Below are positions 1-7,844 of a stretch of 64,000 nucleotides of DNA, piece after piece. The stretch comes from Bacteroidales bacterium (lineage in GTDB: Bacteria; Bacteroidota; Bacteroidia; Bacteroidales; UBA932): contig JAFRQH010000030.1 in NCBI GenBank assembly GCA_017428725.1, positions 1-64,000 of the forward strand, written 5' to 3'. The position numbers and the translations under genes were made by a program. Position 1 is the first letter of the stretch. Each line of letters opens with the position of its first letter. Below the pieces are notes generated by a model, which worked only from the letters and a program-made list of their open reading frames with translations, was not told where the DNA came from and ran no database searches.

Positions 1-1501
1 CGCGGCGGCGGGAGAGGCGGCGCAGCCGCCGCGGCCCGCGCGCAGCCGCCCCCGCCGCCTGCACCGGGAAGTAGTCCAGCAGGGCGGGCACGAACAGGTA
101 GGCCACCAGCAACGACACGCAGAGGTTGATCACGATCACCCAGGTGAAGTCCGACAGGTTGGCCCGCTCCTGCTCGGGCATCAGCAGGATCACGAGCAGC
201 GCCGCGACCGTGGTCATCACGGCGCAGAGCAGCGACGGGAAGACCCGCCGGTCGCGGCAGCGGGTGTAGTGGTCGATCATCACGATGCTGTTGTCGATGA
301 TGATTCCCAGCGACACCGTCACGCCGGCGAGCGTGTAGATGTGGATCTGTAGCCCCAGGAAATAGTAGAGCGCGACCGAGATCAGCAGGTTGACCGCCAG
401 CGTGACGGCAATCACCAGCATATAGCGCCACGAGCGCGCCATCACGAACACGAACACCAGCAGGATCAGCAGGCAGAGCGCCGTGCGGAAATAGATCCGG
501 TCCAGCTCATCCGCGATATATTCCGAATAATCGTAGGTCACGGAGATGCCGATCTCCTCCGGGAACCCCTGCTGGAGCTCGGCCAGGCGGTCCTTGACCT
601 CCTGGACCACGCCCAGCAGGTTGGCGTCGGCGCTCACCTCCACCGACAGGGTCAGGACGTTGAGCCCGTTGACGCGGTAGTACGAGCCCGGCAGCGCCTC
701 CTGGTAGCGGAACGTGGCGAGGTCTCCCAAATGCACCACGCGCCCGTCCACCCGCGCCACGGGGATCTCCGCCATCCGGCGCTGCTCGGCCCCGGTGTCG
801 GCCCCGGCGCTGCGCAGGCGCACGCCGTAGGCCTGCCCGCCGCTCTGCGTCATCCCGACGATCTGCTCGGAGTAATAATTCGCGAACGCGCTGCGGATCT
901 GGTTCGCGGTAATCCCCGAGGCCGCCGCCTTGTCGGCGTCGAAGGTGATCACCCACTCGAAGGGGGTCTGGCCGTAGAAGCTCACGCTGCTCACCCCGTC
1001 CACGATGGACAGGGGGTAAAGCAGCTCCCGCTCCACGAAGTCCGCGATCTCCTGCGAGGGCAGGGCGCTGCGGATGCTGTAGGTGATGGCCGTCTGGGTC
1101 TTCTCGCCGCGCGAGTTCAGCGAGATGGTCGGATAGGAGCAGCCGTCCGGGAGCTTCGAATAGAGGTTGCGGATCTGCGAGGCCACCTCGAAGCGGACGG
1201 CCTCGATGTCGGAGCGGCGCGCGGCGCGGACGGTCACAGACCCGCTGCCGTCGCGCGAGACGCTGCTCGTGGCCTCCACGGCGCGGATCGTGGAGAGCAC
1301 GCCCTCCAGTTTGGAGGTCACCTCCGCCTCCACGATGCGCGCGGAGGCGCCGGGATAGCTGTAGCTGACCGTGATGTTGCTCGTGGCGGCCGAGGGGGTA
1401 TACTGCACCTTGAGCCGCGGGAAGCACGCGATGCCCACCACGGCCGCCACCGCCATCAGCAGCAGCACCGAGAAGGACGATATGCCCCGCCGCTCCGCCA
1501 T
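1..1501 (-). CDS. RND-family efflux permease, partial (C-terminal half outside window)
   Basis: This is the N-terminal 500 codons of a proton-driven inner-membrane RND transporter. The start ATG (1501-1499) shares one base with the TGA of the upstream permease, so the two are probably co-translated. The N-terminus has a typical first membrane segment (SVLLLMAVAAVVGIACFPRL) followed by porter-domain sequence such as YSYPGASARIVEAEVTSKLE. The fourth-helix proton-relay region reads LGIIIDNSIVMIDHY, with an Asp-Asn pair where AcrB has Asp-Asp; Asn here is common in distant RND families. The frame stays open to the left edge, so the stop and second half are missing. It is the last visible gene of a TolC-adaptor-permease-permease operon, an arrangement that suggests a heteromeric pump like MdtBC. 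The substrate is unknown. Confidence 0.9.
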   Translation of the reverse strand, partial: MAERRGISSFSVLLLMAVAAVVGIACFPRLKVQYTPSAATSNITVSYSYPGASARIVEAEVTSKLEGVLSTIRAVEATSSVSRDGSGSVTVRAARRSDIEAVRFEVASQIRNLYSKLPDGCSYPTISLNSRGEKTQTAITYSIRSALPSQEIADFVERELLYPLSIVDGVSSVSFYGQTPFEWVITFDADKAAASGITANQIRSAFANYYSEQIVGMTQSGGQAYGVRLRSAGADTGAEQRRMAEIPVARVDGRVVHLGDLATFRYQEALPGSYYRVNGLNVLTLSVEVSADANLLGVVQEVKDRLAELQQGFPEEIGISVTYDYSEYIADELDRIYFRTALCLLILLVFVFVMARSWRYMLVIAVTLAVNLLISVALYYFLGLQIHIYTLAGVTVSLGIIIDNSIVMIDHYTRCRDRRVFPSLLCAVMTTVAALLVILLMPEQERANLSDFTWVIVINLCVSLLVAYLFVPALLDYFPVQAAGAAARGPRRLRRLSRRR

Positions 1502-4500
1502 CAGCCGCGCCTGCGATAGATGGCGGCGTAGACCGTCGGCACGTAGAAGAGGCTCACGAGCGTACCGGCCGCCATGCCCACGATGACCACGAGGGCCATC
1601 GGGAACTGCAGGTCGGCGCCCATATTGCCGCGCGACAGGAAGGGCGCCACGGCCAGGATCGTGGTCAGCGAGGTCATCAGGATGGCCTTGAGGCGGCGGT
1701 GGCCGGCCTCATGGACGGCCGCCTCCACCTCCCAGCCGGCCCGCACGAGCCGGTTGATCGTGTCGATCTTGAGGATGGAGTCGTTGATCACGATACCCGT
1801 GATTACCACCAGGCCGATCAGCGACATCATGTTGATGCTCACGCCCACCAGCCACAGGAAGGCCAGCGACACGGCGATATCGATCACCACTTCAGACAGA
1901 ATGATGAACGGCTGCACGAGCGACTCGAACTGCGAGGCAAGGATCAGGAACAGCAGCGCCAGGGCCACCAGGAGCACCAGCAGCATCTGCCGGATCATCT
2001 CCCGGTTGGAGAACCATGCCCCGGAGAAGGCCACGTCGAAGCGGCCGTCCTCGCGGACGGCGCGGCGGATCGCGCCCATCGCGCCCGGGACGTCGCGGGC
2101 CGGCATGTCCAGCTCCACGGGGTAATAGTTGCCGTCTTCGCCCGACACGAGCGCCTTGAAGTCCTGCTCGAAGGTCTGCCTCATCAGCGCCGCCGCCGGT
2201 ATCTCGGTCCGGCCGCCCGGCACTTCGGCGTCCGAGACGGACACCGTGGCCCGGGCGAGGATCTGCGCGAGCTCCTCCGCGTCCGTGCCCAGCACGACGG
2301 GTACGGAGCGCGCGCCCTGCACGATCTCGAAGAGGCGGTTGCCGTTGAGCGCGTTGCGCAGCACATTGGTCAGGTCACTGAAACTGACCCCGTAGAGCGC
2401 CATCCGCTCGGGGTCGGAGACATAGAGGACATCCTGCTTGAGGGGGATCTCGTCGACCTGCACGCCGGGCAGGGCGGTCCGCACGGCGCCCAGCGCCTCG
2501 CGGACGCCCGCCACGGTCAGCCCCTCGTCGGTCGCGGGACGCAGGCGCGCGAGCAGCTGCGGCTCGCGCTCCGCGAATACCAGCTCGAAGATATTGCCCG
2601 AGGAGCCCCACGCGGAGATGGATTCCGGCCAGCGCTCGTGCACGAGCGCGGAGAGCCGCTCCTGCACGGCCACGAGCTCCCGCGCGCTGCCGCAGCTCAC
2701 ATAGAGCGAGGCTTCGCTCATCGACTGGTCACTGCTGTGGCCCAGCACGAACTGCTGCACGCCCACGAGGGCCGTGGTCTGCTGCGAAGCATCGGCCACG
2801 GCCTGCTCCAGCGCGATGATGCGCGCCCGGTTCTCATCCAGCGTAATATGTTCGTTCCAGTCAATCTGGAGAATGGCGTCGGTATACGTGATCGGAGGGA
2901 GCTTCTCCTTGCGTATCCCCCACACGCACACGGCCGTCAGGGCGGCGCAGCCGAGCGGCAGCGCCCAGGCGATCCACTTGTGCGAGAGGCACCAGGTGAC
3001 GGTGCGGTCGTAGAGGCGCATGGCCCCGTCGAAGCGGAACCGCTCCAGGAACGGGCTCGGCCGGAAGGCCGGAAGCTTCTTGTAGAGCGCCCAGTAGTAC
3101 ACAGGCAGCACGACCACCGTCACGGCATAGGAGACCAGCAGGACCGTAGTCACGGCGATGGCCTGGTCGTAGAACAACTGGCCCGCCAGGCCGTTGAGGA
3201 AGATCAGGGGGATGAACACCGCGCAGGTCGTGAGCACGGAACTGAGCATCGCCCCGCGCACCTCCTTCGTGCCCTCCACCACCGCCTCGCGCAGGGTCTC
3301 GCCCCGCTGCCAGCGCGCCGTGATGTTGTCGGTAAGCACGATGGTGTTGTCCACCATCATGCCAACGCCCAGCAGCAGTCCGGACAGGGAGATGATGTTG
3401 ATCGACAGGCCGATGGCATAGAAGACGAAGAAGGAGATCACCAGCGAGACCGGGATCGTGAGCGCCACCAGCAGCGGCGATCGGAAATCCTTCATGAAGA
3501 AGAAGATTACCACGATGTCCAGCAGGATGGCAATCAGGATGTTCAGGAGCAGGTTGCGGATGGAGTAGTCCAGCAGCTCGGTCTGGTCGCGGGACATCGA
3601 GAACACCATCTGCGGATAGTCCTTGCGGAAATGGTCCAGCTGCTCGGCGATGCCCTTCTTGAGGTCGGACATCCGGGCCTCGCTCTGCTTGATCACGGCC
3701 ATCACCACGGCGTCGCGCCCGTCGCTGCGCGCGAGGCCCGTCCGGGCCGCCTCGCGCTCCACCACGCTGGCGACGTCCTTCACCTGGAGGACGCGCTCCC
3801 CCACCTTGAAGTAGACATTGGCGATGTCTTCGCTGGAGGAGGCGAAAGAATGGAACTTGACATTGTAGTGATACTCCCCGTCGCGGATCGTGAGGTTGGA
3901 GAGGTTGACGTTGGCTGCGGAGATGCTCTGCTCGAACTGTCCCAGCGACACGCCCAGGCGCGTGAGCGCCTCGAGGTCCGGGATCACGAGGATCTCGCGG
4001 TCCACCCCGCCGCTCAGGTCCACCATCGCCACTTCCGGGAGCTGCTCGATGCGCTTCGCGATGACATCCTCGGCGAATTCGCTCATCCGCAGGAAGTTGC
4101 CTCCTTCGTCGCGGAGCGTCATGTTGATGTAGAAAGCAGGGATGTCCGTAGCGGCGGCCTTGAAGACCTTGGGGCGGTCGATGCGCGGCAGGGATCCCAT
4201 CGCGCGGTCGATCTGCTCGTTGACTTCGATGTAGAAGAGGTCCAGATCCTGCCCCTCCTCGAAGGAGAGGGTCATCGTGGCGCTGCCGTCCTTGGCTTCG
4301 GAGCGGATGTCCTTGAGGTGGGCGATCTGCACGAGCCGCTGGCGGAGCGGCCCCACCACGGCGTCGTTGAGCTCGCGCGCCGACAGGTCGGGCGCGGACG
4401 CCTGGACGGTCACGTAAGGGATGTCCACCTCCGGGATCAGCGACACCGGCAGGCGACCGATGCCGATGAGGCCCAGCACCACGAGGACCAGCAGGATCAT

Positions 4501-4539
4501 CGTGACGGAGACGGGACGGTCCAGCAACTTTTTCAGCAT
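1501..4539 (-). CDS. RND-family efflux permease
   Basis: A full-length RND transporter of 1012 residues. The first membrane helix follows MLKKLLDRPVSVTM. The periplasmic porter domain begins around residue 35 (IPYVTVQASAPDLSARELND). The TM4 motif GVGMMVDNTIVLTDN again carries Asp-Asn rather than the Asp-Asp of AcrB. The second half repeats the fold, ending with GLVVITGIVINDSILKID and a short basic tail. It is sandwiched between an adaptor gene (4 bases upstream) and a second permease gene (1-base overlap), so it is most likely one half of a two-permease tripartite pump. Drug, bile-acid or lipid export are all possible; nothing in the sequence fixes the substrate. Confidence 0.93.
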   Translation of the reverse strand: MLKKLLDRPVSVTMILLVLVVLGLIGIGRLPVSLIPEVDIPYVTVQASAPDLSARELNDAVVGPLRQRLVQIAHLKDIRSEAKDGSATMTLSFEEGQDLDLFYIEVNEQIDRAMGSLPRIDRPKVFKAAATDIPAFYINMTLRDEGGNFLRMSEFAEDVIAKRIEQLPEVAMVDLSGGVDREILVIPDLEALTRLGVSLGQFEQSISAANVNLSNLTIRDGEYHYNVKFHSFASSSEDIANVYFKVGERVLQVKDVASVVEREAARTGLARSDGRDAVVMAVIKQSEARMSDLKKGIAEQLDHFRKDYPQMVFSMSRDQTELLDYSIRNLLLNILIAILLDIVVIFFFMKDFRSPLLVALTIPVSLVISFFVFYAIGLSINIISLSGLLLGVGMMVDNTIVLTDNITARWQRGETLREAVVEGTKEVRGAMLSSVLTTCAVFIPLIFLNGLAGQLFYDQAIAVTTVLLVSYAVTVVVLPVYYWALYKKLPAFRPSPFLERFRFDGAMRLYDRTVTWCLSHKWIAWALPLGCAALTAVCVWGIRKEKLPPITYTDAILQIDWNEHITLDENRARIIALEQAVADASQQTTALVGVQQFVLGHSSDQSMSEASLYVSCGSARELVAVQERLSALVHERWPESISAWGSSGNIFELVFAEREPQLLARLRPATDEGLTVAGVREALGAVRTALPGVQVDEIPLKQDVLYVSDPERMALYGVSFSDLTNVLRNALNGNRLFEIVQGARSVPVVLGTDAEELAQILARATVSVSDAEVPGGRTEIPAAALMRQTFEQDFKALVSGEDGNYYPVELDMPARDVPGAMGAIRRAVREDGRFDVAFSGAWFSNREMIRQMLLVLLVALALLFLILASQFESLVQPFIILSEVVIDIAVSLAFLWLVGVSINMMSLIGLVVITGIVINDSILKIDTINRLVRAGWEVEAAVHEAGHRRLKAILMTSLTTILAVAPFLSRGNMGADLQFPMALVVIVGMAAGTLVSLFYVPTVYAAIYRRRG

Positions 4540-4543
4540 GGGA

Positions 4544-5626
4544 CTACTGTTTCAGGACCACCTTTGAGCCGTCTGCGAGGTTGAGGTTGCCCGACACGAT
4601 CACGCGGTCCCCCTCCTCGAGGGTGGCACCGCGGTCGGTGTTGGCCGTGACGGCGTAGCTCTCGCTGTTGGCCCGGACCGTGTGGACGTAGACCCACTCG
4701 GCTTTGCCGCCCTCACCGTAGCGGAAGAGGACCTCCAGGCCGTCGCGGATCACCACGGCGCTCTTCGGGACGACCAGCTGCGCGGGCATGTCCTTGTCGA
4801 CGGTCACCTTGACGTTCATCCCGTCCAGCAGTCCTGCCCCGCCGGGGATCGTGGCTGTGACGGCGATCTGGCCGTTCTTGTCAATGGTGGGGTTGATGCT
4901 CTTGATGCGGCCGGAGACCGTGCGCTCGGAGCCGAACGGGCTCACGCGCACGCTCTGGCCGCGCTCCAGGAAGCCGTATTCCGACTCCAGCGCGGAAAAG
5001 GTCACGTCGTATGTACCATCAGAAATCAGGGTGCAGAAGGGCTCGGACCCCGTGCGGTCCCAGCGTTTGAGCTGCAGGTCTGCGACCTTGCCGCCGAAGG
5101 GGGCGCGCAGCACCGTGCCCGCCAGGGCGCGCTGCGCCTTGGCGTAGCTGTTGCGGGAGGCCGTGTAGCCGGAACGGATGCCGGCGAGGTCCCGCACTTC
5201 GGCGGGGACCGACGCCGTGTCAGCCACGGCGTAGCCCAGGCCCGCCAGCACGTCGAGGTACTCCAGGCGCGTGCGCGCCAGGTCGATGCGCGCCGTCTCC
5301 AGGGCAGCCTGCTGCTCGGTATCGTCCAGGCGCGCAAGCACGGCGCCCCGCCCCACGGCGGTGCCGTTCTGCACCGGGATGTCCACGATCTGCCCGCTCT
5401 CGCGGAAATACAGCGCGCTGCGCTGCGCCGCCGCAAGCTTGCCGTTGGCGACGAGCTGCATCGGGAAGGTCTCCCGCTTCAGCGTGATGACCTCCACCTC
5501 GTTGACCTCGGGCGCGTAGGCCAGCTTGGATTCGTCTTCCGGGTCCGCAGCCGGCTTCTGCTTGCAGCCGGGCAGCAGGCACAGGACGGTGAGCAGGGCC
5601 GCCCATGCTATCTTCTTCAGTGTCAT
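4544..5626 (-). CDS. RND efflux periplasmic adaptor (membrane fusion) lipoprotein
   Basis: A 360-residue adaptor that would bridge the inner-membrane RND pump and the TolC channel. It starts with a lipoprotein signal whose lipobox ends in LLPGC at about residue 21, so it is probably lipid-anchored. The barrel-sandwich (lipoyl-like) half-motifs are visible as ESGQIVDIPVQNGTAVGRG and GTVLRAPFGGKVADLQ, flanking a rather short helical hairpin (about residues 95-165). Beta-barrel and membrane-proximal domains follow (VVPKSAVVIRDGLEVLF). It lies one base from the TolC-like gene upstream and 4 bases before the first permease, within the same operon. Confidence 0.92.
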   Translation of the reverse strand: MTLKKIAWAALLTVLCLLPGCKQKPAADPEDESKLAYAPEVNEVEVITLKRETFPMQLVANGKLAAAQRSALYFRESGQIVDIPVQNGTAVGRGAVLARLDDTEQQAALETARIDLARTRLEYLDVLAGLGYAVADTASVPAEVRDLAGIRSGYTASRNSYAKAQRALAGTVLRAPFGGKVADLQLKRWDRTGSEPFCTLISDGTYDVTFSALESEYGFLERGQSVRVSPFGSERTVSGRIKSINPTIDKNGQIAVTATIPGGAGLLDGMNVKVTVDKDMPAQLVVPKSAVVIRDGLEVLFRYGEGGKAEWVYVHTVRANSESYAVTANTDRGATLEEGDRVIVSGNLNLADGSKVVLKQ

Positions 5627-5627
5627 G

Positions 5628-7106
5628 TTACTGTGTCATTTCTTCGTAATCGACTTCCAGGTCATCTCCGGAGAGGAAATCATAGAGCGTGAGCTTGCGC
5701 AGCGTGTAGTAGTAGCTCCAGAAGCTGGCGATGTCCCGGACATACTTCTGGGTGGCGTTGTCGCTCTCGGTGCGGGCCGTGTTGAGGTCCGTCACGCTGG
5801 CGGAGCCGCTGCGGAACTTGTCCATCACCAGGTCGTAGCGCTCCAGGGCAATGGCGGCGGCGCGGCGCGACACGTCGCACAGTTGCCGCTGGTTGTTGAA
5901 CTGGCCCACGGCCGTGTAGAGGCTGATGCGCTTGTCATTCTCGGCTTGGGCCACCTGGGCTTTCACGACCTCTGCGGCCGCCTCGGCCTTCTTGACACGG
6001 CCCCGGCCCTCGCCCCAGTCCAGGATCGGGACGGTGAAGGTCAGGCCCACGACCTCCTGGTTGAGCAGGTCCCGGTAGACGCCCTGCAGCTCGGGGGCTG
6101 TCTTGGAGAGACCGAAACGGGCGTTGAGCTGCATAGTGATGCCGCGCTCGGCTTTCGCCTGAGCGATGGCGGCGTCGGCGTTCAGTAGGTTGATGTCGTT
6201 GGTGAGGTGGAAGGAGGAGTTCTCGGAGGCCTTGCGCAGCACCAGGTCGTAGTCCATCATCACGGGAGGGAGGTCCTCCTCCAGGACGGTCTGGACTTCG
6301 CGCGTCTCGTCCAGGCCCAGCAGGGAGTTGAGCTGCATCCGGGCTTCGCGCAGCTTGACGTAGTTCTCGTTGACGGCGATGCTGTCGGAGAGCATGCGCA
6401 GCTCCAGCTGGAGGAACTCGTCACGCTTGACCGAACCCAGCGAGAGGCGCTCGCGGGCGATGTCCAGCAGGCGGGAGGTGTTGTCGTAGTTGGTGCGGGA
6501 CACGTCATAAAGTTTCTGCGCCTCCATCACGCCGAAGAAGCGGTCCACGGCGCGCAGGGTCACATCCTCCATCGACTCCAGGTAGGTCCGCTTGGCCTTC
6601 TCGTACTGCTTCGGGGAGATGAGCTTGTCCCACTTGAAGCGGTTATAGGCGAAGAGGGGCTGGCTGTAGGAGAGCGTCACGGGCTGGGCGTACCAGGTCG
6701 TGCCGCCGGAGCGGAACTGGTCGATGCGGGTGAGGTCCGTATAAAGCTGGAGCGTGCCGCCCGTGAAGGTGATGTTCTGGCGGGCGCGCAGACCGATGCT
6801 GTTCTCCATGTTGTAGTTGGAGGTATAGAGCAACTCGCCGGACTGGGGGTCCTGCAACAGGCGCAGCGACCGGTCGAAGGAGCCGAGCGTGCCGTAGAGC
6901 GAGAGCGAGGGCAGCCGGCTGGCCTGATAGGAGCGCCAGGCCCAGTAGTCGGACACGAAGGCAGCGCGTGCCTGCAGCGCCTGCACGGACTGCGTCCGCG
7001 CCTCGCCGATGACCTCTTCGAGCGTCATCGGCTGCGCCCCCGCAGGCGCGCCCGCGAGCACACACGCAAGGGCGGCCACCTCTATGATAATCCGTCGTCT
7101 TTTCAT
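5628..7106 (-). CDS. TolC-family outer-membrane efflux protein
   Basis: The outer-membrane channel of the pump, 492 residues, with a Sec signal peptide that ends near AGAPAGAQP. Two long alpha-helical repeats are present, rich in Gln, Ala and Arg (for example LDIARERLSLGSVKRDEFLQ and the second-repeat counterpart ALERYDLVMDKFRSGSASVT), the diagnostic TolC pattern. It is the first gene of the operon: the next upstream feature is the small tRNA/HNH island, and no convincing TAnnTTTG box lies immediately before the start. The following adaptor starts within one base of its stop. Confidence 0.93.
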   Translation of the reverse strand: MKRRRIIIEVAALACVLAGAPAGAQPMTLEEVIGEARTQSVQALQARAAFVSDYWAWRSYQASRLPSLSLYGTLGSFDRSLRLLQDPQSGELLYTSNYNMENSIGLRARQNITFTGGTLQLYTDLTRIDQFRSGGTTWYAQPVTLSYSQPLFAYNRFKWDKLISPKQYEKAKRTYLESMEDVTLRAVDRFFGVMEAQKLYDVSRTNYDNTSRLLDIARERLSLGSVKRDEFLQLELRMLSDSIAVNENYVKLREARMQLNSLLGLDETREVQTVLEEDLPPVMMDYDLVLRKASENSSFHLTNDINLLNADAAIAQAKAERGITMQLNARFGLSKTAPELQGVYRDLLNQEVVGLTFTVPILDWGEGRGRVKKAEAAAEVVKAQVAQAENDKRISLYTAVGQFNNQRQLCDVSRRAAAIALERYDLVMDKFRSGSASVTDLNTARTESDNATQKYVRDIASFWSYYYTLRKLTLYDFLSGDDLEVDYEEMTQ

Positions 7107-7210
7107 CTCTAATAATTGACGGATTCCCCGGCGGAATGTTACATCCGAAAAACAAATAGAATCAATAATTCACACAAAACGCCCTGCTTCCCTTACGCAA
7201 CCCTGGTGTC

Positions 7211-7239
7211 GCCAACGTCCCGAAGAATGGGACATTGGC
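7211..7239. repeat. Inverted repeat (hairpin) beside tRNA remnant
   Basis: GCCAAcGTCCC and GGGACaTTGGC flank a 7-base loop, giving an 11-bp stem with a single mismatch. Short GTG/CAC arms can extend it outward. It lies between the TolC gene and the tRNA remnant and has no T-tract on either side, so it is not a standard terminator. It could be the end of a small mobile element or a transcript-processing hairpin. Confidence 0.6.
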
Positions 7240-7254
7240 AGCACTCGTCTCCTG

Positions 7255-7297
7255 TGATTCCGCCGAGACTCGAACTCGGGACCCACAGCTTAAAAAG
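7255..7297 (-). pseudogene. 3' half of a tRNA-Lys(TTT)-like gene (attachment-site-like remnant)
   Basis: On the minus strand the sequence reads from an anticodon loop TTTTTAA (anticodon TTT) through the 3' anticodon stem GCTGT, variable loop GGGTC, T-arm CCGAG-TTCGAGT-CTCGG, acceptor strand CGGAATC and discriminator A. All distances are canonical for tRNA positions 31-73. The bases before the anticodon loop do not form the 5' half: no D-arm, no pairing anticodon stem and no GATTCCG acceptor strand. It is therefore a truncated copy broken at the anticodon loop. Integrases of genomic islands often recombine exactly there and leave such 3' fragments, which would fit the AT-rich HNH gene beside it. 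The amino-acid identity rests on the loop alone. Confidence 0.6.
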
Positions 7298-7333
7298 TTT
7301 TGGATGGAAACGCACCTTTTGTTTAGCTGTAGA

Positions 7334-7699
7334 ATGGAAACAAAACAATGTTCATCCTGCCAGCAGGAAAAACCGATTTCCGAGTATTATGCACAACCCG
7401 GACACAAGCTCGGAGTCATGAGCCTGTGTAAAGATTGTTTTAATCAATTCTGCAAGGACAGGTGGAAACAGAGAAAAATCAAGTATATCAAACAATTGGG
7501 AGGGAAGTGTCAATCCTGCGGTCTAGAATTGACAGCAGACAATGATTGCGTGTTCGACTTCCACCACACAGACCCCCAGGAGAAGGAGTATATGTGGACA
7601 AAACTCAGACTATTCTCTGATTCACGGATTCAGGAAGAGCTGTCCAAGTGCAAATTGCTCTGTGCAAACTGCCATAGGTTAGCCCATTATGAGAAGTAG
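7334..7699 (+). CDS. HNH nuclease-like zinc-finger protein
   Basis: A 121-residue protein with two metal-binding parts. The N-terminal part has a CxxC (KQCSSCQQEK) and a second pair (LCKDCFNQFC), forming a zinc ribbon. The C-terminal part has CQSCGLEL, then the HNH core DFHHTDP and CKLLCANCHRLAHY, the pattern of small HNH endonucleases. The ATG at 7334 is preferred over an upstream alternative start because the longer version would translate through the tRNA remnant. The gene is clearly more AT-rich than its neighbours and has different codon use, a sign of recent transfer. Its stop codon lies inside the 3' end of the oppositely oriented tRNA-Arg. It may be a homing-type or phage-derived nuclease; the target is unknown. 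Confidence 0.75.
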   Translation: METKQCSSCQQEKPISEYYAQPGHKLGVMSLCKDCFNQFCKDRWKQRKIKYIKQLGGKCQSCGLELTADNDCVFDFHHTDPQEKEYMWTKLRLFSDSRIQEELSKCKLLCANCHRLAHYEK

Positions 7700-7770
7700 T
7701 CCCTGAGAGACTCGAACTCTCGACTTACGGTTTAGAAGACCGTTACTCTATCCAACTGAGTTAAGGGACC
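7697..7770 (-). tRNA. tRNA-Arg(TCT)
   Basis: A 74-base cloverleaf on the minus strand. The acceptor strands GGTCCCT and AGGGACT pair (first pair G-T), the D-arm contains CTCAGTTGGATAGAG, and the anticodon stem ACGGT/ACCGT encloses loop CTTCTAA with anticodon TCT. The T-arm is GAGAG-TTCGAGT-CTCTC, the discriminator is A, and CCA is not encoded. A promoter with TATATTTG lies upstream at 7815-7822. The last three bases overlap the stop codon of the convergent HNH-like gene. Confidence 0.93.
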
Positions 7771-7780
7771 AGTACAAACC

Positions 7781-7816
7781 TGCACGCCGTCTCGCTATCG
7801 GGCGGAACGGCGTGCA
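7781..7816 (-). other. Hairpin in the tRNA-Arg 5' leader
   Basis: TGCACGCCGT and ACGGCGTGCA form a perfect 10-bp stem around a 16-base loop. It begins at the last base of the presumed -7 box and ends 10 bases before the mature tRNA 5' end, so the primary transcript would carry this hairpin ahead of the RNase P cleavage site. It could also end transcription from the TonB receptor gene, although no T-tract follows. Confidence 0.55.
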
Positions 7817-7844
7817 AATATACGGATTATTGACGGAAATCCAA
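7815..7844 (-). promoter_or_regulatory. Promoter for tRNA-Arg
   Basis: On the minus strand TATATTTG (7822-7815) matches the Bacteroidetes -7 consensus TAnnTTTG, and a TTG (7844-7842) sits 19 bases upstream at the -33 position. The -33 element abuts the stop codon of the TonB-dependent receptor gene. Confidence 0.6.

Noticed and set aside
1699-4584. Plus-strand open frame of 961 codons opposite the RND permease
   Set aside because: High-GC antisense shadow: the composition is His/Asp/Arg/Gly-rich without domain motifs, and the minus strand encodes a clear RND protein.
7235-7333. Longer start of the HNH-like gene
   Set aside because: The extension reads through the tRNA-Lys remnant and has no domain content; ATG 7334 immediately precedes the zinc ribbon.
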